A stretch of DNA of 5,977 nucleotides from an uncultured Coriobacteriaceae bacterium (GCA_902783175.1 CACZQA010000069.1:1-5977), one strand, 5' to 3'. Numbered from the stretch's first letter, positions 1 to 5,830 are shown. Notes: generated by a model from the sequence alone, not told the origin. Numbers and translations: made by a program.

Positions 1-472
1 CGATGGCGATGCGCTGCGTCATCCCGCGCGAGAATCCGCGCACCTTGTCGTTGGCACGGTGCTTGAGCTCGACGAGCGAGAGCATCTCGTCTGCAGCCTT
101 GTCAGGGTCGTCCACGCCGTACAGGCGCGCGAACAGCACGAGGTTCTCACGTGCCGTGAGGTCCAGGTAGAGCATCGGGTTATGCGTGATGAACCCGATG
201 CAGCCGCGCACCTCGTCGACCTGCTCCTTGTACGAGAGCCCGAGCGCCTCGCACGTGCCCTTCGACGGGCGGTCGAGTGTCGAGAGGATGCGCAGCAGCG
301 TCGTCTTCCCAGCGCCGTTCGGGCCGAAGATGACAAGCGAGGCGCCTTGGGGCAGCTCGAAATCGACGGATTTCAGCACGCGTCGGGCGCCGAAGCGCTT
401 CTCGATGCCCGTGACGCGCAACGCGGGAGCATCGGGCGAGATATCCAGGCGGCTGTCCTTGCCGTTAGTCAT
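1..472 (-). CDS. ccmA: CcmA-like heme ABC transporter ATP-binding protein (partial, 3' end outside window)
   Basis: ATPase subunit of the CcmABCD complex, which in known systems uses ATP hydrolysis to release heme-loaded CcmE from CcmC. It acts on the cytoplasmic face of the membrane. The first 157 codons are present. Walker A is GPNGAGKTT at residues 50-58. The Q-loop region reads ITHNPMLYLDLTARENL at about 95-111, with His where many ABC proteins have Gln, as in CcmA proteins. The ABC signature is FSRGMTQR at 147-154. Walker B and the H-loop lie beyond the edge. The ATG at 470-472 overlaps the ccmF stop by 8 bases (ATGACTAA), so translation is probably coupled. The assignment to CcmA rather than another ABC ATPase rests on position behind ccmE-ccmF as well as on the motifs. 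In this direction ccmB and ccmC would be expected next. Confidence 0.88.
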   Translation of the reverse strand, partial: MTNGKDSRLDISPDAPALRVTGIEKRFGARRVLKSVDFELPQGASLVIFGPNGAGKTTLLRILSTLDRPSKGTCEALGLSYKEQVDEVRGCIGFITHNPMLYLDLTARENLVLFARLYGVDDPDKAADEMLSLVELKHRANDKVRGFSRGMTQRIAI

Positions 473-2738
473 CGGCGTCTTTCCTCGAGGGACGGATGGC
501 AAGCGTGCTTGCAGCCGTGCCGATGACGAACAGGATGAAGCCAGTCCACACAAACGAGATGAGCGGGTTCACGCGCACGTCGACCGAGTAGTCGTCGTTC
601 TCGTTGACGCCACGGTAGACGATGAACAAATCCTCGAGCGGCGTCGACTGCACTGCCGCCTCGTACTTGGTCTGCTGCGTCATCGCATTGACCTGGATCC
701 CGGGCTTCATCACCCCGAGGTCCTTGCCGTCTTTCTTGGCGTTGAGCTCGAGTGTGTAGTACAGGTTCGTCTTGTCGATCTGCTTGCCGTAGGCGTCTTG
801 CGCGGAGACCTCGTAGTCTTTGAGCTGGATGGTCTGCGCGGCCTCGGAGTCGGAACTCGAGGCGAGGTAGCCCGCGTGCTCGCTGACGTACATGGACGAG
901 CCGATGAGGCCGATGAGGATAATGCCGAGCGCCGCGTGCGAGAACATGCCGCCGATTGCCGACGCATGGCGCCTGAAGCGCATGAACCCACCGGTCGAGT
1001 CTTTGTCCTGCGTGAGTGCCGCCTGCTTGGCAGGGGCATCCTGCGCGAGCTTGCCCAGGTCGGCAAGCGTGGCCGTGCCCTCGAAATGCTTGGCGGCCGC
1101 CTTCTCGAGCTGCTGCGCCTTCGCGCCATCAGCAGACGCGGCAGGCTTGCCGTTGGCAAACGTAGCGTGAACGGAGCGGATCAAGAGGTAGAGGCTGTTG
1201 AAGATGAGCAGGCTCGCCACGGCAAAGCCCACGATCGCCAGCCCGTTGTAATACCACGCGGGTCCAGAGGCGAGCAGGTCGTCGGCGGCCGTGCCGCCCT
1301 GTGCGATCGTCGTTTCGTAGGCAGGCAACAGGTTGGTGAAGAAGTAGACCATGAGCAGCACGAACACGACGGCGGCGCAGATGCCGGGCACCTTGGCGCG
1401 CTTCCAGAACTGCGCTCCCCCGCTGTGCTTCCAACCCAAGAGCGGGCCCACGGCGACGATCAGGAGCACGACGATGCCAAGCGGGCGCGCGATGGCGTTG
1501 TAGGTTCCGGAAGTCAACGACTGTCCGCCGAGCGGCATCCACGAGGGAAGCGCCGAGGCGATGGTCATGTACGCGAGCACGAAGGCGCCCACCATCATGA
1601 TGAGGTTGTTGAGGAAGTAGCCCATCTCCTTGCTGAAGAAGCTGCTGTCCTCGTCGTGACGCGTCTTCGCGCCAAACGACTTGCGGCGGCCGAACATGCC
1701 GAACACGGCCGCGACCAGCGCGACGACGATGAGCGCAACGAACAGCACGAGCGAGACGTTGTCGCCGGCAAACGCATGCACGCTCTGCACGATGCCCGAA
1801 CGGGAGATGAAGGTGCCGACGATCACGAACATGAACGCGAAGCAGGCGCACACGACGCTCCAGCGTTTGAACGTGCCGTGCGTGCGGTACAAGGTGAAGC
1901 TGTGCATGAGCGCGACGCATGCGAGCCACGAGAGCAGGCTTGCGTTCTCGACCGGGTCCCAGCCCCAGTAGCCGCCCCAGCCGAGCACGACGTAGGCCCA
2001 TACGGAGCCAAGCCCGATGCCGATGCCGAGGAACAGCCAGGAAAACGACGCGACGCCGTTCACGCGGTTGACCCACTTGACGGAGTCGTCGCCCAAGATC
2101 ATAGCCGCGAGCGCATAGGCGAACGGCAGCGTCAGGCCGGCATAGCCGATGAACAGCGTCGGCGGGTGCACCGCCATCGCCCAGTGCTCGAGCAGCGGGT
2201 TCATGCCGAGCATCGTGCCGGTGATCAGCTCGCCGTTCGCGTCGAAGAAGCTCGCATCGAGCGGCGTGAACGGCATGTTGGATTCGGAGAAGAACAGCAC
2301 GCCCAAAAAGGCCACGAGCACGAGCTGGGAGATGCACAGCGCCAAGTCGTCGAGGGCTTCCTTCTTCTCGTCGTAGCGCAGCACGAAGTACAGGTTGAAC
2401 GCAGAGATGAGCCACGCCCAGAACAGCAGCGAGCCCTGACGCCCAGCCCACAGCCCGGACAGCTTGTACAGCCACGCCAAATCGGAGGTGGAATTGCTGC
2501 GCTCCTCGACCACGTACTTGATCGAGTTGTCGCCGCCCATGAAACAGATGACGAGATCGAGGCAGCACACCGTCAACGCGACGAACGTGACGATGGCGCC
2601 CGCGCGGCCGATGAAGCTCACGAGCTCTGCGGATTCGTGGCCCTTGTTGTGCAGAATCGTCGAGACGAGCAGGAGGAGCGCTCCTGCCGCCGTCATGACG
2701 AAGGCGATGAGGAGCCCAATGTGTCCGATCATTACCAT
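465..2738 (-). CDS. ccmF: CcmF-type cytochrome c heme lyase subunit (CcmF/NrfE family)
   Basis: Polytopic membrane protein of 757 residues that takes heme from CcmE and joins it to apocytochrome cysteines on the outer face of the membrane. The tryptophan-rich WWD motif WGGYWGWDPVENASLLSW is at 254-271. The four family histidines are recognisable: H191 (HPPTLFIGY), H279 (LMHS), H321 (SVHAFA) and H601 (FSHAALG). Against E. coli positions 173, 261 and 303 the first three are all shifted by 18, whereas the fourth (E. coli 491) is shifted by 110. About 92 residues are therefore added between the third and fourth histidines. A charged, Ala/Lys-rich stretch at about 522-594 accounts for most of this. 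The tail from H601 onwards has the same length as in E. coli. Start ATG at 2738; a second ATG two codons later cannot be excluded, and the ribosome site is weak, suggesting coupling to ccmE 10 bases upstream. No separate NrfE is seen, so this protein may also serve the CXXCK heme of NrfA. Confidence 0.96.
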   Translation of the reverse strand: MVMIGHIGLLIAFVMTAAGALLLLVSTILHNKGHESAELVSFIGRAGAIVTFVALTVCCLDLVICFMGGDNSIKYVVEERSNSTSDLAWLYKLSGLWAGRQGSLLFWAWLISAFNLYFVLRYDEKKEALDDLALCISQLVLVAFLGVLFFSESNMPFTPLDASFFDANGELITGTMLGMNPLLEHWAMAVHPPTLFIGYAGLTLPFAYALAAMILGDDSVKWVNRVNGVASFSWLFLGIGIGLGSVWAYVVLGWGGYWGWDPVENASLLSWLACVALMHSFTLYRTHGTFKRWSVVCACFAFMFVIVGTFISRSGIVQSVHAFAGDNVSLVLFVALIVVALVAAVFGMFGRRKSFGAKTRHDEDSSFFSKEMGYFLNNLIMMVGAFVLAYMTIASALPSWMPLGGQSLTSGTYNAIARPLGIVVLLIVAVGPLLGWKHSGGAQFWKRAKVPGICAAVVFVLLMVYFFTNLLPAYETTIAQGGTAADDLLASGPAWYYNGLAIVGFAVASLLIFNSLYLLIRSVHATFANGKPAASADGAKAQQLEKAAAKHFEGTATLADLGKLAQDAPAKQAALTQDKDSTGGFMRFRRHASAIGGMFSHAALGIILIGLIGSSMYVSEHAGYLASSSDSEAAQTIQLKDYEVSAQDAYGKQIDKTNLYYTLELNAKKDGKDLGVMKPGIQVNAMTQQTKYEAAVQSTPLEDLFIVYRGVNENDDYSVDVRVNPLISFVWTGFILFVIGTAASTLAIRPSRKDADD

Positions 2739-2748
2739 AGCGATGTTT

Positions 2749-3417
2749 CTACTTTCCCTTTGCTTCGGCCAGGTCGGTTGCGGCGAACACGCCGCTGTTC
2801 TGGAGCGATCCGGTCAAGACCAGCTCGGAGGAATCCTTGACAGTCGTCGGGATGGCGCTCGCATACGAGACGGGCATCTCCGTGCCGTCATCGGTGTCGA
2901 CGAGGACAAACCGGACGTCTGCAGAGATATCGGCGAGCGACTGCGGCTTGAGGATGCCCTGCACCTTGACCGGCTTGTCGTAGATCTGCGCCCCATAGCC
3001 GAGGAGCTTCGAGACGCTGAGCGCGTCCGTTGCCGTCTCGTATTTGGAGGGGCACTTCGTCACGAGGTCGTTGCACTGCAGGGTGCCGTCGCTTCCGATG
3101 GTGCCCTTGCAGATGGCGGTAACGCCGTTGCCGAACGTGGCCGCGACGCCCTTGTCGTAGACCACCTTGAGCGTTGCCTCGGGGTCGTTCGTGTCGTAGA
3201 TGCTGAACGTGAGTGTGTCGCCCTTGATGGAATAGGAATCGTCGACGACGTTTCCAGTGACTTCCACCTTTTGCCCGGCTGCCCCAGGCTGCGAAGCCTC
3301 AGCCACGCTCATGACCTTGTTCGTGGTGCCGGCGCTCACGAAGGCGATGGCCAAGATGACGACGATGACGATGATGCCCGCCACGACGATGTAGCGGCTT
3401 TTCTTGCTCTTACTCAC
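2749..3417 (-). CDS. ccmE: CcmE heme chaperone, cysteine (CxxxY) type, with a second OB-fold-like domain
   Basis: Membrane-anchored chaperone of 222 residues that binds heme covalently outside the membrane and delivers it to CcmF. A basic N-terminus and one membrane helix (about 9-29) are followed by an OB-fold region (about 36-122). The heme site reads CPSKY at 122-126, where classical CcmE has HxxxY. The cysteine variant is known from archaea and Desulfovibrio, where the Ccm system works without CcmG and CcmH. Residues about 134-221 look like a second copy of the fold: MSVAEA/LSVSKL, VEVTGNV/VKVQGIL, FSIYDTND/FVLVDTDD, and CKGTIGSDGTLQCNDL/LTGSLQNSGVFAATDL align in order. The second copy lacks the Cys-Tyr motif. 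Classical CcmE is about 160 residues, so the extra length is real. Extra cysteines are C103 and C115. Start GTG at 3417 with AAAAGGGG about 6 bases upstream; ccmF begins 10 bases after the stop. Confidence 0.93.
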   Translation of the reverse strand: MSKSKKSRYIVVAGIIVIVVILAIAFVSAGTTNKVMSVAEASQPGAAGQKVEVTGNVVDDSYSIKGDTLTFSIYDTNDPEATLKVVYDKGVAATFGNGVTAICKGTIGSDGTLQCNDLVTKCPSKYETATDALSVSKLLGYGAQIYDKPVKVQGILKPQSLADISADVRFVLVDTDDGTEMPVSYASAIPTTVKDSSELVLTGSLQNSGVFAATDLAEAKGK

Positions 3418-3449
3418 GGTGTTCCCCTTTTAATGAAGCAGCGGCGAGA

Positions 3450-3462
3450 ATTGTACCTTATA
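3450..3462 (-). promoter_or_regulatory. Possible -10 region for the ccmEFA operon
   Basis: Read on the minus strand this stretch is TATAAGGTACAAT, giving two -10-like hexamers (TATAAG at 3462-3457 and TACAAT at 3455-3450) in an AT-rich patch 30-45 bases before the ccmE GTG. It follows directly after the terminator-like hairpin, as expected if ccm has its own promoter. No convincing -35 hexamer is visible at the right distance, so the call is tentative. ccm could equally be expressed by read-through from nrfAH. Confidence 0.28.
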
Positions 3463-3466
3463 CAGC

Positions 3467-3502
3467 AAAATGGTCCCGCAGGCTAATCCCTGCGAGACCA
3501 TT
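3467..3502 (-). terminator. Terminator-like hairpin between nrfH and ccmE
   Basis: Stem arms AATGGTC (3469-3475) and GACCATT (3496-3502) enclose a second pairing, CGCAGG (3477-3482) with CCTGCG (3489-3494), with one C/A mismatch between them and a six-base loop. On the minus strand the hairpin runs into TTTT (3470-3467), which is short but fits a weak intrinsic terminator or attenuator. It lies about 80 bases after the nrfH stop and would partly separate expression of nrfAH from ccmEFA. Confidence 0.55.
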
Positions 3503-3505
3503 CTA

Positions 3506-3531
3506 CTTGAAGCTGCAACGCGCGCTTCGAG
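3506..3531 (-). repeat. Second hairpin in the nrfH 3' untranslated region
   Basis: Imperfect inverted repeat: CTTGAAGC (3506-3513) against GCTTCGAG (3524-3531), eight positions with one non-Watson-Crick pair, and a ten-base loop. No T-run follows it on the minus strand, so it is not a terminator alone. Placed just before the terminator-like stem, it may help protect the 3' end of the nrfAH message. Function is inferred. Confidence 0.35.
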
Positions 3532-3582
3532 CCAATCCCCATCAAATTCGGAAAAAGCGCGAATTACAAGGTGACAATCGGC

Positions 3583-4356
3583 CTATTCGTTGCCGAAGGA
3601 CTTGGCCATCAAGTCCTGGCTCTGCTGATAGGTAAGCCAACCGTCGGGCACTTCCACGTTCTCATGCTCATGGCAGCCGGTGCAGGCGACCACGGAGGCG
3701 CGATGGCCCTTGTGGCACGTCGTGCACTGCATCTCCAGGTTGGCATGATGCGTGTCGTGCGGGTTGAACTCCATGTCGGCAGTCGTCTTCTCGAGCTTCT
3801 TGCGGTCGACCTTGCCATCGGCACCAAGCAGGTAGCTGTGGCAGTTCTCGTTCGCGCAAAGCTGAGAGGACTCCTTGCCGTCCCACTTCATGAGCGCTGC
3901 GCCATCGCGCTCGGTACGCGGGAGGTAATAGTTGCCGGAGACGAAATTCACGCCGTCGTGCGCAAGCTCCTCCATATTGGGAACATGGCAGTCGACGCAT
4001 TTGATCTCCGACTTGGCAGTCGTGTCGTTGCTGCGATGCAGCACGGACATCATGGCGTTGGTATTGGATACGGGGTTACCGTACTTGTCGGTGCCCTGCA
4101 CACCCTGCTCTTGCGAGTAGTTGGCGACATAGTCGGCCTCGATGTGGCAGAACGTCGAGCAGAAGCTCGGCTCCTCGTGCCATTTCCACATGCCTGCGCC
4201 CGCGATGACCAGCACGACAACGACGATGCCTATGATGGACCAGAACTTCTTCCGGCTCATCTTCTTGCGCTTCTTCTTGCCCTTCGCGGTGGGAGTTGCC
4301 GCTTCGGCAGAATCGGGCGCACTGTTCATGGCCTCGACTTTCTGTTCTTCTTTCAT
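3583..4356 (-). CDS. nrfH: NrfH/NapC-like membrane-anchored multiheme cytochrome c (putative quinol dehydrogenase partner of NrfA)
   Basis: Protein of 257 residues expected to oxidise menaquinol and feed electrons to NrfA. A charged N-terminus with a Lys/Arg-rich patch (26-37) precedes one membrane helix (about 38-57). The rest lies outside the membrane and carries five candidate heme sites: C66STFCH71 (CX3CH), C120VDCH124, C167ANENCH173 (CX4CH), C211TTCH215 and C225TGCH229. Classical NrfH has four CX2CH hemes, with a Met close behind the first motif; here HIEADY follows and no such Met is present. Additional histidines (H200, H203, H204, H218) could be axial ligands. ATG at 4356 is supported by AAAGGAG eight bases upstream. 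The gene follows nrfA by 34 bases, whereas the usual order is nrfH before nrfA. A related Cgr1-like or other cytochrome c3-family reductase subunit is an alternative; the nrfA neighbour favours the NrfH role. Confidence 0.82.
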   Translation of the reverse strand: MKEEQKVEAMNSAPDSAEAATPTAKGKKKRKKMSRKKFWSIIGIVVVVLVIAGAGMWKWHEEPSFCSTFCHIEADYVANYSQEQGVQGTDKYGNPVSNTNAMMSVLHRSNDTTAKSEIKCVDCHVPNMEELAHDGVNFVSGNYYLPRTERDGAALMKWDGKESSQLCANENCHSYLLGADGKVDRKKLEKTTADMEFNPHDTHHANLEMQCTTCHKGHRASVVACTGCHEHENVEVPDGWLTYQQSQDLMAKSFGNE

Positions 4357-4390
4357 CTTCGTCGCTCCTTTCTGCTATCTAAAGAAGCTA

Positions 4391-5740
4391 CTAGGAGATT
4401 ACCGAAGACGTACCGAGGATTCCGTCGCCCTCATTGAGAAGGTTCTCGGCGTTATCCAGAATGTGAGTGTACAGCGTCGGGTTATGAGCGCCTTCGCTGT
4501 TCTCGGCAGCTGCGAGGTTCCAGTAGTAGCACGCATCGCGCTGGATCTTCTGGAGCTGTGCCTTCTGGCTGTCGTTGATGGAGTTGGCCTGGATAGCAGC
4601 CTCGAAGTTCTTGATGAACTGCTCGGCACGCAGGCCAATCTGGTGCGTACGGCCATCGATGTCGTCTTGCCAAGCCTTGACCTCGGCCTTGATGTCCTTG
4701 TGGCACTTGCTGCAATCGCGGTCGATCAGATCCTGGTTGTCGAGCGGGCTGATCCAATGGTGGTCGGTGTACGCCGTACCGTCGGAGGCGTACTTGGCGG
4801 CCATATGGCAGTCGTTGCAGTCGTAACCGAGGTTGGTCATGTGATTGCCCTCGCCACCGTAGTTGAACTCGTACTCGGCATGGCGGACGGCGAGCATCTT
4901 CGCGCCGGTGGACTCGTAGGTCCAGTCGGCGTAGTTGTGGTCGTCGTACCACTGCAGAGCCTTTTCGGGAACCATGGAGGCACGGCCGTTGTCATACGGG
5001 CTCGTCGGAACGCCGGTAACCGGGTCCATCGAGTAGTCGCAATGGCACTGGCCGCATACCTGGCCTTCCATCGAGGCGGTGGTGTCGTTGGCCATGACGC
5101 GGCGCCATTCCTTACGGTCGACGGCGAGCGTCGTCGGGTCGTTTTCGTGGCACGAAGCACACGAGATGTTCTCGGTGAACTGCGAAACCGTCTGCTTGAA
5201 GTTCTCCTGGAAGATCCCGTCGCCCTGCTCGTCTACCATATTCGAGAACTGCGGGGTCTTGCAGGCAATGCAGCCGGCCTTGGTCTTGTCGTTGACGCGG
5301 CCGTTGTGCGTCACAGTCCACAGGGAGTACACGTGGCCTGCGGGCTCGGTGTAGTACTTGGCGTACCCATAGCCCTTGCCGAGAGTCTTGATCTCAGGGT
5401 AGAGCTCGAGGTAGTTGGCCTTGTGCGAATCCGTTGGCTGGTAGCCTTCGGGCAGTTTAGAAGTGGTGTCCTCCGAATCTTTGTACTCATCCCAGGGCGG
5501 AGTGTTGTCCGCGTTTTCCAGATAGGAAGCATACTGATGGGGGTAGATATCCTTCCATTGGTCGGCTTCGACGACACCGAACTTATCGGGCTCGGGTGTC
5601 ACCTCGGCCTTTGTAGCTTGCGGCGTAGGGTTGCCTGGGTTTGCCTTGGGGGCGCATCCCACAATCCCGACGACGAACGCCGCAACCGCCACAGCGCAAA
5701 TCACGAGAAGTAGTCTTTTACTGTTCAATTTACGTTGCAT
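4391..5740 (-). CDS. nrfA: Ammonia-forming cytochrome c nitrite reductase NrfA, pentaheme, predicted lipoprotein
   Basis: Catalytic subunit (449 residues) of the six-electron reduction of nitrite to ammonium, outside the membrane. Heme motifs in order: C157IACK161 (the active-site lysine-ligated heme), C194ASCH198, C229GQCH233, C308NDCH312 and C343SKCH347. By motif alignment the catalytic residues are R148, Y236 (in CHCDY) and H287 (in RHAEYE). H300, H327 or H328, and H419 fit distal heme ligands. In E. coli a Gln that helps bind calcium precedes the catalytic His; here it is R286, as proposed for calcium-independent NrfA enzymes. The N-terminus has basic residues, a hydrophobic stretch and IVGC with C29 as lipobox cysteine, so the enzyme is probably lipid-anchored. 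ATG at 5740 is chosen over an upstream in-frame TTG at 5770, because GGAAGGAGG sits five bases before it and the signal peptide starts properly there. nrfH follows after 34 bases. Confidence 0.97.
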   Translation of the reverse strand: MQRKLNSKRLLLVICAVAVAAFVVGIVGCAPKANPGNPTPQATKAEVTPEPDKFGVVEADQWKDIYPHQYASYLENADNTPPWDEYKDSEDTTSKLPEGYQPTDSHKANYLELYPEIKTLGKGYGYAKYYTEPAGHVYSLWTVTHNGRVNDKTKAGCIACKTPQFSNMVDEQGDGIFQENFKQTVSQFTENISCASCHENDPTTLAVDRKEWRRVMANDTTASMEGQVCGQCHCDYSMDPVTGVPTSPYDNGRASMVPEKALQWYDDHNYADWTYESTGAKMLAVRHAEYEFNYGGEGNHMTNLGYDCNDCHMAAKYASDGTAYTDHHWISPLDNQDLIDRDCSKCHKDIKAEVKAWQDDIDGRTHQIGLRAEQFIKNFEAAIQANSINDSQKAQLQKIQRDACYYWNLAAAENSEGAHNPTLYTHILDNAENLLNEGDGILGTSSVIS

Positions 5741-5754
5741 GAAGGCCTCCTTCC
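5741..5754 (-). promoter_or_regulatory. Strong Shine-Dalgarno of nrfA (decides the start)
   Basis: The minus strand reads GGAAGGAGG (5754-5746) and then five bases before ATG at 5740. Near-perfect complementarity to the 16S rRNA tail supports this ATG over the in-frame TTG at 5770. The TTG would place ten extra residues, including acidic ones, ahead of the lipoprotein signal peptide. Confidence 0.85.
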
Positions 5755-5766
5755 TGCATACTTCTC

Positions 5767-5787
5767 CCAAATCGCATTTTAATTTGG
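5767..5787. promoter_or_regulatory. Inverted repeat CCAAAT-N9-ATTTGG over the nrfA -10 region (candidate operator)
   Basis: Perfect six-base arms (5767-5772 and 5782-5787) separated by nine bases. The spacer contains the proposed -10 hexamer of nrfA, so a dimeric regulator bound here would block or modulate initiation. It does not match the FNR/CRP consensus, and I do not recognise the regulator. Chance occurrence is possible for arms of this length. Confidence 0.4.
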
Positions 5788-5804
5788 AAGTTTCCGCAGG
5801 TAAA
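5776..5804 (-). promoter_or_regulatory. Candidate sigma-70-type promoter of nrfAH
   Basis: On the minus strand, TTTACC (5804-5799) and TAAAAT (5781-5776) are separated by exactly 17 bases, matching four and five of six consensus positions respectively. Initiation about seven bases downstream would give a leader of roughly 30 bases containing the strong ribosome site. It is the best match I see in the 192-base gap before nrfA. Confidence 0.5.
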
Positions 5805-5812
5805 GCGTGAAT

Positions 5813-5830
5813 CCCGTCAGTTTTGTCGGG
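5813..5830. repeat. Short dyad upstream of the nrfA promoter
   Basis: CCCG (5813-5816) and CGGG (5827-5830) flank a partly pairing centre: on the minus strand CCCGACAAAACTGACGGG, with one mismatch inside the arms. It lies 9-26 bases upstream of the proposed -35, a usual place for an activator site. The arms are short and the function is unknown. Confidence 0.25.

Noticed and set aside
1129..2568. Second minus-strand frame (479 codons) inside ccmF
   Set aside because: It is Arg/Ala-rich and out of frame with ccmF, a typical shadow in GC-rich DNA.
186..2840. Very long plus-strand open frame (884 codons) antisense to ccmF and ccmA
   Set aside because: Composition is His/Arg/Asp/Glu-rich with no domain or membrane logic. 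It mirrors the GC-biased codons of ccmF, whose WWD motif and four histidines prove the minus-strand gene.
3545..3565. Inverted repeat AATTCG ... CGAATT after nrfH
   Set aside because: Six AT-rich pairs with a nine-base loop make a weak hairpin; I do not count it as a terminator beside the stronger stem at 3469-3502.
3571..4437. Plus-strand open frame (288 codons) opposite the NrfH-like gene
   Set aside because: It is fully explained as the complement of a gene with heme motifs, a membrane anchor and a good ribosome site.
4142..5713. Plus-strand open frame (523 codons) antisense to nrfA, Val/Leu-rich
   Set aside because: The minus strand carries five ordered heme motifs and a ribosome site. 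The plus-strand frame has no start signal and looks like reversed codon bias.
5741..5770. Upstream TTG start for nrfA at 5770
   Set aside because: The ATG at 5740 has a far better ribosome site and gives a proper lipoprotein signal peptide; the TTG would lie at or before the expected transcript start.
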